From: Pseudomonadota bacterium
GTDB lineage: Bacteria; Pseudomonadota; Gammaproteobacteria; UBA5335
NCBI GenBank assembly: GCA_002862435.1
Contig: PKDC01000005.1
Location: forward strand, 1 to 56,033
DNA length: 56,033 nucleotides
Direction: 5' to 3'
In this document: one piece after another, positions 27,473-35,843 of the stretch
How positions within the stretch are numbered: position 1 is the stretch's first letter
Layout of the letters: each line of letters begins with the position of its first letter
Notes under the pieces: model-generated
What the model saw: the letters and a program-made list of their open reading frames with translations, nothing else
The model's database searches: none
What the model was told of the DNA's origin: nothing
Program-made: the position numbers and the translations under genes

Positions 27473-29875
27473 ATGAGTTGCGGATCAAGCGGGTACGGTT
27501 GTGCTGATGCTCCCGTTCTCAAATCAGAAACACAGACCAGCGCCACTACCGGGGTGGCGGTTGCCGTCTATCACATCGAGAACATGGACTGCCCCACGGA
27601 AGAAGCGCTGATCCGGGGCAAGCTGGGCGGCGTGCCCGGCGTGGTGGAGCTCGATTTCAACCTGATGCGGCGCACCTTGACCGTGCGGCACACCCTGGCG
27701 TCGTTGGCCCCCGTGGAACAAGCCTTGGCGGCTGTCGATATGCAGGCGGTGCGACAGGACGACCGCTCGGCGGTGCAGACCACCCGCCTTGCCATCGCCA
27801 AGATGGATTGTCCGTCCGAGGAGGCGCTGATCCGCAGCAATCTCGCCACGCTGGCCGGTGTGATCGATCTCGACTTCAACCTGATGCAACGCACGCTCAC
27901 CGTGCGCCATGCCCCAGCCGTGCTGCCTGACGTGCTGGGTGCTCTGCAATCGCTCGGCTTCGAGGCCCAAGTGCTCGAAGAAGCCAACCGCACGCCTGCG
28001 TCATCAGCACCGGGGCAGACCACGACCCATTGGTGGCCGCTCGGCATCTCGCTAGTCGCCGCTGTTGCGGCGGAGGCCGTGTACTGGCTCCAAGGCGGCA
28101 ATCATTGGTCGGTGATGGTTCTGGCTCTGGTCGCCATCCTCACCGGTGGCCTGTCCACCTACAAGAAAGGATGGATTGCCCTCAAGAACCGCAACCTCAA
28201 CATGAACGCCCTGATGTCGATTGCCGTCACCGGGGCCATGTTGATCGGGCACTGGCCGGAGGCGGCGATGGTGATGGTGTTGTTCGCTTTGGCCGAGGTC
28301 ATCGAGGCCAAGTCGCTGGACCGCGCCCGCAACGCCATCGCGGGGCTGCTCGATCTGGCCCCGGAGCGAGCCACGGTGCAACAGCCTGATGGCTCATGGC
28401 GCGAGGTGGATGCCAAGCAGGTTGCGATCGGCAGCCGGGTGCGAGTGCGGCCTGGCGAACGCATCGCCCTCGATGGGGAGGTCGTAGAAGGCCGCTCGAC
28501 CGTGAACCAAGCGCCGATCACCGGGGAGAGTCTGCCCGTCGACAAGGGCCTAGGCGATCCCGTCTTTGCGGGTTCCCTCAACGAGTCAGGCTCGTTCGAG
28601 TACCGTGTCACGGCGCTGGCGAACAACTCCACGCTGGCCCGCATCATTCATGCGGTGGAGGCCGCACAAGGCAGCCGCGCGCCGACCCAGCGCTTCGTGG
28701 ATCAGTTCGCGCGCTGGTACACGCCCGCCGTATTCGCCTTGGCCGTGGTCGTCGCACTGGTGCCGCCGCTCTTTGTGGGAGCGGCATGGCTGGATTGGAT
28801 CTATCGGGCGCTGGTTTTGCTGGTGATCGCCTGCCCGTGCGCGCTGGTGATTTCGACACCCGTCAGCATCGTCAGCGGGTTGGCCGCAGCGGCACGCCAC
28901 GGCATTCTCATCAAGGGCGGCGTGTATTTGGAAGAGGGCCGCAAGCTGCGCTGGCTGGCCTTGGACAAGACCGGCACCATCACCCACGGCAAGCCCGCGC
29001 AGACCGACTTCGTTGCCTTGGGTAACGCTTCGCCCCAGCACGCCCGTAGTCTCGCGGCCAGCCTGGCCAGCCGCTCCGACCATCCGGTGTCCAAGGCAAT
29101 CGCGCAAGCCGCCCTTGCCGACGGCGTGGCGCTGCGCGAAGTCGCGGAATTCGCCGCATTGCCCGGCCGAGGCGTGCGCGGCGTGATCGACGGAGTGGCC
29201 TATCACCTCGGCAACCATCGGATGCTCGACGAGCTGGGACATTGCTCCCCCGCAATGGAACAACGCATCACCGCACTGGAAGCCGAGGGTAAGACGGCGG
29301 TGATGCTGGTGGAGCCCGAGGGCGTGCAGGCGCTCATGGCAGTGGCCGACACCATCAAGGACAGCAGCCGGAGCGCCGTGGCCGAACTGCACGCGCTGGG
29401 CATCCAGACCATGATGCTGACCGGCGACAACCCACACACCGCCAAGGCGATTGCCACACAGGCCGGGATCGACCGCGCACAAGGCAACCTGCTCCCCGAT
29501 GACAAACTGCGCGAGATCGAAGCGCTTGCCCAGTCCGGCGGGGTCGGCATGGTCGGTGATGGAATCAACGACGCTCCGGCGTTGGCTCGTGCCGACATTG
29601 GCTTCGCGATGGGCGCGGCGGGCACCGACACGGCCATCGAGACGGCCGACGTGGCGCTGATGGACGATGACCTGCGCAAGATTCCGACCTTCGTGCGGCT
29701 GTCCCGCACCACGGCACAGGTGCTCACACAGAACATCGCGCTTGCGCTGGGCATCAAGGCCGTGTTCCTGGTGCTCACCTTCACCGGCCACGCGACCATG
29801 TGGATGGCGGTGTTCGCCGACATGGGAGCTAGCCTGCTGGTGGTGGGCAATGGCTTGAGGCTGCTGCGCCGATGA
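27473..29875 (+). CDS. pbrA: Pb/Cd/Zn-translocating P1B-type ATPase (PbrA/CadA)
   Basis: The 800-residue inner-membrane pump has two N-terminal metal-binding domains, each with MDCP(T/S)EEALIR (near residues 38 and 110). The soft-metal channel motif is CPCALVISTP (about 454), the phosphorylation site is DKTGT (about 497), then SDHPVSKAI and the hinge [17 protein letters not shown] with the MDCPxEE type of N-terminal domain places it in the divalent Pb/Cd/Zn exporters rather than copper pumps. ATG 27473 follows GAGGAATTG. Its stop overlaps the pbrBC start as ATGA, so the two are translationally coupled. Confidence 0.93.
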   Translation: MSCGSSGYGCADAPVLKSETQTSATTGVAVAVYHIENMDCPTEEALIRGKLGGVPGVVELDFNLMRRTLTVRHTLASLAPVEQALAAVDMQAVRQDDRSAVQTTRLAIAKMDCPSEEALIRSNLATLAGVIDLDFNLMQRTLTVRHAPAVLPDVLGALQSLGFEAQVLEEANRTPASSAPGQTTTHWWPLGISLVAAVAAEAVYWLQGGNHWSVMVLALVAILTGGLSTYKKGWIALKNRNLNMNALMSIAVTGAMLIGHWPEAAMVMVLFALAEVIEAKSLDRARNAIAGLLDLAPERATVQQPDGSWREVDAKQVAIGSRVRVRPGERIALDGEVVEGRSTVNQAPITGESLPVDKGLGDPVFAGSLNESGSFEYRVTALANNSTLARIIHAVEAAQGSRAPTQRFVDQFARWYTPAVFALAVVVALVPPLFVGAAWLDWIYRALVLLVIACPCALVISTPVSIVSGLAAAARHGILIKGGVYLEEGRKLRWLALDKTGTITHGKPAQTDFVALGNASPQHARSLAASLASRSDHPVSKAIAQAALADGVALREVAEFAALPGRGVRGVIDGVAYHLGNHRMLDELGHCSPAMEQRITALEAEGKTAVMLVEPEGVQALMAVADTIKDSSRSAVAELHALGIQTMMLTGDNPHTAKAIATQAGIDRAQGNLLPDDKLREIEALAQSGGVGMVGDGINDAPALARADIGFAMGAAGTDTAIETADVALMDDDLRKIPTFVRLSRTTAQVLTQNIALALGIKAVFLVLTFTGHATMWMAVFADMGASLLVVGNGLRLLRR

Positions 29876-30309
29876 GTTGGAAATTCGTGCTGTATGACTG
29901 GGCCGGTCTGAATCTCGCGCTATTTCAAGCGATCAATGCTGGGACGCCCGCAGTGCTGTGGCCGCTGGCGTCGCTCTTCAGCCTAATCGGCAGCTACTGG
30001 ACCGCGCCCCTAACCGTACTGGGCCTATGGGCATGGTCAAAGGCATCTTCCGATCCGGCCCGCGTTCGGCTAGTGCGGAGCCGTTTGTTACACTTCGGCG
30101 TCGCGTTCTTGCTGGCCTTGGCGGCGGCGTCGGCCTTGAAGTGGTGGCTCGACTTTCCGCGCCCGCATGCGGTGCTGGGCGCAGCGGTGCATGTCATCGG
30201 CGCTGTGGAGCTGCATTACAGCCTGCCCAGCGGGCACGCGACCTACGCGGCGCTGGTGGCCGCTGCGTTGTGGTACAAACCGCCATCCACTTGCGCAGTG
30301 TCGCTTTAG
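29872..30309 (+). pseudogene. pbrB: pbrBC 5' fragment: PAP2 phosphatase half, cut by transposon
   Basis: Codons 1-134 (to 30273) encode the N-terminal part of a PAP2 undecaprenyl-pyrophosphate phosphatase, with KWWLDFPRPHA and the LPSGHATYAALV motif. After 30273 the frame enters transposon DNA and stops at 30307-30309 after 11 foreign residues. The third catalytic motif (SRMAAGMHFPGD) lies 24 kb away in the 3' fragment. Removing the insert and one GTTGTGG copy restores the frame exactly (A-A-L-W-P-L-L-A-W) and gives a 359-residue PAP2-LspA fusion, as known for PbrBC of lead-resistance operons. The PAP2 activity is probably lost. Confidence 0.9.
30267..30273 (+). repeat. Target-site duplication, left copy (GTTGTGG)
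   Basis: These seven bases, GTTGTGG, at the end of the pbrBC 5' fragment recur at 54372-54378 directly before the resumed coding sequence. The copies keep the same codon phase, so the ancestral gene can be rebuilt without indels. Confidence 0.85.
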
Positions 30310-30511
30310 AACATGAGCATCCGTTGCCAGCGTAATTGCGCATCGCCGCCATAGAACCTGCGCACCGGCGGCTGGGAGTTGCGCAACGGCGGCGTAGAGC
30401 TGCACAACTTCGCCAAGCCGCTGCGCAGCGCCGCCAACATCCTGCGCACGTCTGCCAAGCTGCTGCGCAGCCTCGCCAGCATACTGCGCAGTTCCGGCAA
30501 GCTAGTGCGCG
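30292..30511 (+). repeat. Left-end multiple terminal repeats (21-23-bp period)
   Basis: Eleven copies of a unit that begins TGCGCA (variants TGAGCA, TGCACA, TGCGCG) start at 30292, 30314, 30337, 30359, 30380, 30401, 30422, 30443, 30464, 30485 and 30506. Spacing is 22-23 bp near the tip and then exactly 21 bp. Within units a CGCC/TGCC core follows four bases after the hexamer. The last copy overlaps the 3' end of istB. They are likely transposase-binding sites. Confidence 0.88.
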
Positions 30512-31242
30512 CCGTCGGATTTGAGCCGGCGCATTGATTCACCCTTGAGCGCGATCTTGAGGCTGGAATGCACGAGACGATCAAGGAGTGCGTCGGCCAG
30601 TGCGGGATCGTTAATGAATCCGTGCCACTCTCGCACTGGCATCTGACCGAGCACGATGGTCGAGTGCGTGCCCACCCGATCGTCCAGCAGTTCCAACAGA
30701 TCGGCGCGCCCCCGATTGTCGAGGCCGGTCAGGCCAAAATCGTCGAGGATCAGGAGCTGAACCTTGGCCACCTGACTGCGCAGCTTTGTGATCGAACCAT
30801 CCTCGTGGCCAATGGCCATCTCTTCGAGCAATCGGCCAAGTCGACGATAGGCTACCGTGATTCCCTTTCGCGCCGCTTGGATTGCCAGTGCGCAAGCCAG
30901 CCACGTTTTACCGGTGCCGGTCGGCCCGGTCATCAACAGGTTCATTTGCTTGTGCAGCCAAGCGCAGGTCAGCAGATCAGCGATGGCCACCCTGTCGATG
31001 CCGCGCCCGGGGCGATAGTCGATGTCCTCGGGGGCGGCCAGCACCTTGAGTCTGGCGTTGCGCAGGATGCGCTTGTATCGCACCATGTCGCGGTGACTCA
31101 TTTCGGCGTCCACCAGCATCTGCAGACGCTGCTCGAAGGAGACGCCAAGGAACGCTGACTGTGACATTTGCTGGTCGAGCCCTTCGGCCATACCGACCAG
31201 GCGCAATTCGCGGAGCTGCTGTGCTGTGTTCATGATGGTCAT
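30502..31242 (-). CDS. istB: IS21-family helper ATPase IstB
   Basis: The 246-residue AAA+ protein has Walker A MTGPTGTGKTWLACAL and Walker B LLILDDFGLTGLD, with the N-terminal domain MNTAQQLRELRLVGMAEGL typical of IstB. IstB oligomerises on target DNA and activates the IstA transposase. ATG 31242 has GAGGAAGC upstream and lies just after the istA stop (31254), so the two are co-translated. Its 3' end runs into the terminal repeats. It appears intact. Confidence 0.93.
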   Translation of the reverse strand: MTIMNTAQQLRELRLVGMAEGLDQQMSQSAFLGVSFEQRLQMLVDAEMSHRDMVRYKRILRNARLKVLAAPEDIDYRPGRGIDRVAIADLLTCAWLHKQMNLLMTGPTGTGKTWLACALAIQAARKGITVAYRRLGRLLEEMAIGHEDGSITKLRSQVAKVQLLILDDFGLTGLDNRGRADLLELLDDRVGTHSTIVLGQMPVREWHGFINDPALADALLDRLVHSSLKIALKGESMRRLKSDGAH

Positions 31243-31253
31243 ATGAAGCTTCC

Positions 31254-32807
31254 TCAAGAGTCATAGTTTTTGGCGCCACGGACGTTGTCGTGGCCCGGCA
31301 TGGGGGCGTCGTCGTTGGCGCCGCGCAAGGGCGCACTTTCAATTCCGCGCTGGAGCATTGAACGGACGGACGACACGGAGGTTGTGTTGATACGAAGCGC
31401 CCGGTGACAGGCCGCATTGAGGCGTTCGGGCCCGTACTCCTTGGCCATGCGGCGCAGGCCGCGCATCGCCTGCATCGACAGCGCAGGCCGGCGATGCGCA
31501 TCGATATGCTTCTTCACGAAGGCGCTGATCCACGAGCCGGAACGCTCAGCCCACGCGATCAGCTCCGTACCCTGATCCTGCGCATACACACGGTGAGCGG
31601 CAGGTTGGTGTTCGACTTGAGTTGTGCAGCCGCCTCTTTTAGAGCTGCGCAGATGCGTAGCGATTGGGCAATGGTCGTCCTTCGCGTAGACCTCGATCTG
31701 TCTAGCCGTCGCGCGGATGCGCACTTTCGCGCCTATGTAGGTGTGCGGCACCGAGTAATGATGGCCGTCCCACAGGATGTGATAGTCCTGCGCCACGGTG
31801 ACGTTGAGTTTCCAGTCCGCATATTCGAAAGGCAGCTCGGGTAGCGCTTTCAGCGCTGGCCGGTCCAATTCCTCGAAAAGTTGGCTGCGGCTCTTACCGT
31901 CATGGGCGCGCATAGGCTTGTCGTTCATGCGTACAAGCAGCTCGGCGATCGCAGCGTTCAACTCGCCGATTGATGTGAAGACGCGGTTGCGTAACCGCGC
32001 CAGAATCCAACGCTGTGTGAAGCGAACGCCCACCTCTACCGCCGCCTTGTCCTTAGGCTTGCGAGGCCTCGTTGGCATCACGATGCAGTCGTAGTGCTGG
32101 GCCAACTTGGCATAGGTGTAGTTGATGACGTGGCCTTCGGCCACGGTCACCCGGTCGACAGCGGACTTCAGGTTGTCCGGGACCAGCAACCTCGGCACGC
32201 CCCGGTAGAACTCCAGTGCACGAACATTGGCCTCACACCAGTCCTGCAAGCGCTGCGTGTAGGTGGCATAAGCGAAGGTTTTGCGACTGGCGCCCATGAC
32301 TGCCACGAACAGCTCCACCGATCTGCGCTCGCCAGTCTTCAGGTCAAGAATGCTGGGGCGCTTACCGGAGTAGTCGAGGAACAGTCGGTAACCGGGCGCA
32401 TGCGGCTGACGCATGACGATGCCTAACGAGCGCTGGTACTGATCCAAGCGTCGGCGGAACTCGCGATCGGACATTGCGCCTTCGCCGGCCGCTACCGCGT
32501 ACTCCTCATGCATCAGCGTGACCGTCACCCCGGGCCGATTAAGTTCGGCGTGCACGTATGCAAAGTCGGGGATAACAAACGTCTTGCGTGCAAGCTGGCG
32601 ACCGTTGTTGAGCCGATCTTCGAGCGCGCGGTCTGTCATAGCCGCAACGCTGCGCCAGTCGAGGCCTTCCTCGGCCAAACGGTTGCGGTAACGCCCCGCG
32701 GTATTCGGGGCGACATCCGCCGCTACTGCAACCTCCCGGTTGGAGAAGTCGGTCGTGAGCAGCAGACGACATACCTCTTTCAGGTTCATCCTGCGTTCTC
32801 GTGTCAT
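31254..32807 (-). CDS. istA: IS21-family transposase IstA
   Basis: The 517-residue DDE transposase (start ATG 32807; 32789 is an alternative) opens with a helix-turn-helix (NLKEVCRLLLTTDFSNREVA). The catalytic triad is readable as Asp in LFLDYSGKRP, Asp in LLVPDNLKSAV and Glu in KDKAAVEVGVRF. A C-terminal beta-barrel region (YHILWDGHHYSVPHTYIG) follows. It is full length with no frameshift, so the element may still be mobile. It would act on the repeats at 30274-30511 and 54282-54371. Confidence 0.93.
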   Translation of the reverse strand: MTRERRMNLKEVCRLLLTTDFSNREVAVAADVAPNTAGRYRNRLAEEGLDWRSVAAMTDRALEDRLNNGRQLARKTFVIPDFAYVHAELNRPGVTVTLMHEEYAVAAGEGAMSDREFRRRLDQYQRSLGIVMRQPHAPGYRLFLDYSGKRPSILDLKTGERRSVELFVAVMGASRKTFAYATYTQRLQDWCEANVRALEFYRGVPRLLVPDNLKSAVDRVTVAEGHVINYTYAKLAQHYDCIVMPTRPRKPKDKAAVEVGVRFTQRWILARLRNRVFTSIGELNAAIAELLVRMNDKPMRAHDGKSRSQLFEELDRPALKALPELPFEYADWKLNVTVAQDYHILWDGHHYSVPHTYIGAKVRIRATARQIEVYAKDDHCPIATHLRSSKRGGCTTQVEHQPAAHRVYAQDQGTELIAWAERSGSWISAFVKKHIDAHRRPALSMQAMRGLRRMAKEYGPERLNAACHRALRINTTSVSSVRSMLQRGIESAPLRGANDDAPMPGHDNVRGAKNYDS

Positions 32808-32952
32808 CGTTCTAGATTCGATGGGTGCTAGGGCGACCCGCCGAATTTCGAGCCGAATAACCCCATGCGCAGCCGAACAGTCGGCTAGTACGCTTGACAC
32901 CCCGGTAGGCAGAAACGAGAATGCAGTCTCAAAGTTCTGTTGAAAGCTGCAC

Positions 32953-32985
32953 GAGACCCACGCCCTGGCAGGCGTGGGTTTCTCA
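32953..32985 (+). terminator. Strong intrinsic-type terminator, + strand
   Basis: An ACCCACGCC stem, loop CTGGCA and GGCGTGGGT are followed by TTTCTCATTTTC. It has the form of a rho-independent terminator read on the + strand, yet no + strand gene ends here because istA upstream is on the - strand. It may insulate the cargo genes from readthrough, or may be left over from an older insertion. Confidence 0.6.
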
Positions 32986-33010
32986 TTTTCTGCTGCCCAA
33001 AAATGCGCCT

Positions 33011-33316
33011 CTATATCGGCGGCTGGGTGCGCCCCCCTCCTTTACAGTCCATGCCTTGCGCCCCGATGCGAGCGTCGCCGCACCCGCCGTCGGGATAGCG
33101 ATCCGGCCATAAGCTTCGAGGCAGAACGCCCAGCTTGGCTGCGATGGCGGCTTCGATTCGACGCGAGCGCCGGTAGCTTTGGCTAACGCTGGTTACGGTC
33201 GTCCCAGCAACACCCAGCTCGCGTGCAACCTCCGCCAGCGAACTGCCTGCCAGCCGAAGCCGCATCTTGATCCGCTCATGTTGTTCCAAGGCCGGGCGCA
33301 TGCGTGATATCGTCAA
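33011..33316 (-). CDS. Ner/Nlp-like small DNA-binding protein
   Basis: The 101-residue protein contains an HTH (SLAEVARELGVAGTTVTSVS) followed by RRIEAAIAAKLGVLPRSLWPDRY. The I-A-x-x-L-G-x-x-P-x-x-x-W-P-x-R-Y phrase is the signature of the Ner/SfsB-type repressor family of Mu-like phages. The last 30 residues are Gly- and Arg-rich and may not be structured. It is divergent from an XRE-type gene 30 bp away, so it could control it or the transposase genes. Confidence 0.72.
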   Translation of the reverse strand: MTISRMRPALEQHERIKMRLRLAGSSLAEVARELGVAGTTVTSVSQSYRRSRRIEAAIAAKLGVLPRSLWPDRYPDGGCGDARIGAQGMDCKGGGRTQPPI

Positions 33317-33346
33317 GGGAAGTCCTGAGACTCACAGTAGGCAGAT

Positions 33347-33784
33347 ATGAGTAAGTTGTCAAACGAGAAGAACAACGCCGTTATGGGGCATCGCTTGATG
33401 GCGATCCGCATTGCCAGCGGTCTTACGCAGGCAGAATTTGCCGAAAAGCTCGATTTGTCGTTGCGCGCCTATGCGAATTACGAGCGAGGCGAGCGTGAGA
33501 TGCCAACAGTCCTATTCAGGTCGCTCTGCGAGTCGTTTCGCATCGACCCGCTCTGGCAACTCACGGGCCCCGGAGAGGCCCCCGTTCACGTTGGCCGAAG
33601 GGTGCTAGACCTCAACCTAATGGAGGGCGTGATCACACTCATTGAGGAGTGGCTTGCGAAGCACCGCCGGACGCTCAAGCCCGACAAGAAGGCCCGTGTT
33701 ATCCGGCTCGCCTATGAACACTGCATTGCCAAGGGCGAGGTCGATGCGGCCCACCTGCGCGACATGTTGTCGATAGCAGCCTAG
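33347..33784 (+). CDS. XRE-family transcriptional regulator
   Basis: The 145-residue protein has an N-terminal HTH_3 domain (LMAIRIASGLTQAEFAEKLDLSLRAYANYERGEREMP) and a helical C-terminal half of unknown function ending EVDAAHLRDMLSIAA. It probably binds near its own promoter. A short AGTC-CTGA-GACT repeat lies at 33321-33332 between it and the divergent Ner-like gene. Its stop is followed 3 bp later by the start of a membrane-protein gene, so the two are likely one operon. Confidence 0.85.
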   Translation: MSKLSNEKNNAVMGHRLMAIRIASGLTQAEFAEKLDLSLRAYANYERGEREMPTVLFRSLCESFRIDPLWQLTGPGEAPVHVGRRVLDLNLMEGVITLIEEWLAKHRRTLKPDKKARVIRLAYEHCIAKGEVDAAHLRDMLSIAA

Positions 33785-33787
33785 CTC

Positions 33788-34390
33788 ATGGACGATGAAA
33801 AGCTGGGCCCGGACCAGCACGATGTTGGCGCGGATAATCCGCCGCCAGAAGCTAGAAAAGTTGTTCCTCTACGGCCGAGTCAGCCATCGCCGCAGCTTGA
33901 TCCGCGCCTGGAGGAGATTCGGCAGCTGCTCTCGGAATCTGAGCCAATCGACACGCAATACTCAGACGACGAGGTCATCAAGGATGAACACAAATTCCGT
34001 CGCCGCTTCGGTCTCGGCTTTCACTGGAACCACCGCGATCGTCGCGGGCTGATCGAACTAAAAAGGCAGTACGACCTGACCGATAGGGAGATTCGGCTCT
34101 TCCATTACACCGGCAATTTACGCAAAACGATTTTCGGGGTAGTGCTGACCGCAAACCGTTGGGTGGCATTGTGGGGCGGCGTGCAGCTCGCCTTTTTCGG
34201 TCTTCTGTTCGTCACGCTGTTTCTCTCACTATGGCCGAGGTTCTGGACCGAACCTTCGCAGACGGTCAAGCCTCTCATGGCGCTGATCGTGCTGCTCTTA
34301 TCATGCGTTGTAATTTACTGGCTCTATGTCAAGCCTTGGCTTGTGCAGCGGCAGTTGTTCAAGAAAATAAAGATTGGTCCCGCCCGATAA
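33788..34390 (+). CDS. Hypothetical two-helix membrane protein
   Basis: The 200-residue protein is not recognised. The first ~115 residues are hydrophilic and acidic then basic (RRRFGLGFHWNHRDRRGLIEL). Two hydrophobic helices follow (VALWGGVQLAFFGLLFVTLF and LMALIVLLLSCVVIYWLYV), then a short basic tail. Being 3 bp after an XRE regulator gene, it may be a membrane partner or target of that regulator. Codon choice is less GC-biased than the copper genes downstream. Confidence 0.65.
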   Translation: MDDEKLGPDQHDVGADNPPPEARKVVPLRPSQPSPQLDPRLEEIRQLLSESEPIDTQYSDDEVIKDEHKFRRRFGLGFHWNHRDRRGLIELKRQYDLTDREIRLFHYTGNLRKTIFGVVLTANRWVALWGGVQLAFFGLLFVTLFLSLWPRFWTEPSQTVKPLMALIVLLLSCVVIYWLYVKPWLVQRQLFKKIKIGPAR

Positions 34391-34887
34391 GCCTGTTGCT
34401 ATACGCGCAACCGCACCCCGATAAGACCTAGAGCCGTCCCTGCGGCCGATTCACAACCGCTAACACGTTGGCCCTTGTAAGCGTCAAGGCTGACCGATCT
34501 GGTTAAACAAAAGATGCTCGCGGCGAAAGCCATGATGCATGCGGCTGAGTTTCGCCCCGGCGCGGATCCTGTGGTCGCGACAGACTTGGAGGACCTGCTC
34601 GATCCGTCGGCCTATCTCGAATGCTTTGACCGAGCGTTCGCGAGTCAACTCGGAGGTGCTACTGCAGCATTGCCACCGGGAGGCCGCATCTTAGGGCGCC
34701 TCGATGCGTGACTGGCCGACTCGGGCATCAAATTGAAGAAGGCCGGCGGCTTCAATCATTACCTGCCTGCCGTGGCGTTCTCGCAGAACCCGCCCGCATC
34801 GCCCGATCCATCCGTGCTGGCGACGTTCGAAGCCCTCTTCGAGCGAATCAATCAACTCTTCCGCTAGGCCGTAAGGCTCTATTGAGA
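34391..34887. other. Gene-poor stretch with a broken reading frame
   Basis: This 497-bp stretch has no intact gene I can support. It holds one degenerate frame (34514-34867, annotated separately) and the 3' end region of the minus-strand XRE gene. No RNA gene or clear terminator is visible. Confidence 0.5.
34514..34867 (+). pseudogene. Possible broken gene with in-frame TGA
   Basis: From ATG 34514 the frame reads 65 codons to TGA at 34709-34711. It then continues in the same frame for about 51 further codons with protein-like composition (SGIKLKKAGGFNHYLP, then PSVLATFEALFERINQLFR) to TAG at 34865-34867. The simplest reading is a gene remnant with a nonsense mutation. I do not recognise the family, and upstream a TAA at 34478 limits extension. 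Confidence 0.4.
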
Positions 34888-35148
34888 TCAGCGGCCGGGA
34901 AGGCGTAAGGCTTTTCCGGTTCGAGCAACCAATGATTCCGGCGCCACGCCCAGTTGTTCGGAGAGGGCGAAAACTGTGCTCAGCGTAGGCTGACGTTCGC
35001 CACGCTCTAGTAAAGACACATAAGTTCGGTCGATTTCGCAGGCCAGCCCCAAGGCCTCCTGTGAAATGCCTGCCTCCATTCGGGCCGCCCGCAGCACTGC
35101 GCCAAATGCGACTGCTACGGGGTTGCGGTGTTTGGAGGGGGACGCCAT
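34888..35148 (-). CDS. Small XRE-family regulator (C-protein-sized)
   Basis: The 86-residue protein is essentially one HTH_3 domain (FGAVLRAARMEAGISQEALG, then IDRTYVSLLERGERQPTL). Size and sequence resemble controller proteins of restriction-modification systems as well as generic XRE repressors. A perfect 14-bp palindrome lies 36 bp upstream of its start. No restriction or methylase gene adjoins it, so its targets are unknown. Confidence 0.82.
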   Translation of the reverse strand: MASPSKHRNPVAVAFGAVLRAARMEAGISQEALGLACEIDRTYVSLLERGERQPTLSTVFALSEQLGVAPESLVARTGKALRLPGR

Positions 35149-35183
35149 CCGGCGGACGATGATCCGCCGACGACTATTGATCT

Positions 35184-35197
35184 ACGGACTATAGTCC
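35184..35197. promoter_or_regulatory. Palindromic operator upstream of the small XRE gene
   Basis: CGGACTATAGTCCG is a perfect 14-bp palindrome in the upstream region of the XRE gene. Its GACTATAGTC core resembles the C-boxes recognised by controller proteins (GACT-N-AGTC type). An autoregulatory operator is the likely role. Confidence 0.6.
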
Positions 35198-35369
35198 GAG
35201 ACACTATGCGGATATCTCAACTTCCCGGCTCTGCGGGGCGATCGGCGATGCCGACGTCTAGGCTCCGGGAGCGCCGTCTCTCGATGCATCAGCGGACAGT
35301 CCGAATTCGCGAGAGAAGTACGACGAGGTGCGTGCTTCGTGAATTTTTCAATAGGACTAAGGGCTACGC

Positions 35370-35735
35370 GTGTGTTTCCGACTGGTGTACGAGGACTCCG
35401 AGTTTCAGGTTGCGTTGCCCTTCGAGGCGCACATTGAGGATCGCCTGTTTCGGATCGTTAGCATCGCTGAGCCCCCTCAGTCGGCCGAACGCACGCGCAA
35501 CGACTTGGCCCGGCGGCTCGTTGACCTGATTACCGCCATGCTGGAAGGCGAAGTGCTTCCGCCGACAGAAAAGCAGGTGAAGTATGCGGTGGCCATCGCC
35601 CGCGAACTCTCGCTGGAACTGCCCGCCGATGTGCTGCAGTACCGCGACGCCATGACAGTCTTCCTCGGCGTTCATGCGGAGCAATATCGCCGTCGCAAAG
35701 GTTACGCTCGCCCCAACGGCGTTTTGCCATCATGA
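35370..35735 (+). CDS. Hypothetical cargo protein
   Basis: The 121-residue soluble protein is not assigned. The C-terminal half contains PTEKQVKYAVAIARELSLEL followed by a charged helix ending EQYRRRKG. A P-T-x-K-Q-x-x-x-A-x-x-I-A motif recurs in small C-terminal domains of mobile-element topoisomerases and helicases, so a plasmid- or ICE-type origin is plausible but unproven. It is read alone, with about 108 bp before the copZ stop on the other strand. Confidence 0.6.
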   Translation: MCFRLVYEDSEFQVALPFEAHIEDRLFRIVSIAEPPQSAERTRNDLARRLVDLITAMLEGEVLPPTEKQVKYAVAIARELSLELPADVLQYRDAMTVFLGVHAEQYRRRKGYARPNGVLPS

Positions 35736-35843
35736 GCGCGACGTTCATGAAGAACCCTCTGCAGCACTTGGATGAAGTGCTGCCGGCGCAAATCGGGATT
35801 CCCTATGGTGAAGGTTTCACCGAACCTCTTTAGTGGCCCCAGC

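Noticed and set aside
30292-30511. Regular repeats suggesting a CRISPR array
   Set aside because: The units are 21 bp with no unique spacers and degenerate cores, there are no cas genes, and they fit the transposon-end pattern mirrored at 54.3 kb.
30306-30584. Minus-strand frame with Leu-Arg-Ser repeats
   Set aside because: It is only the translation of the 21-bp terminal repeats and overlaps istB.
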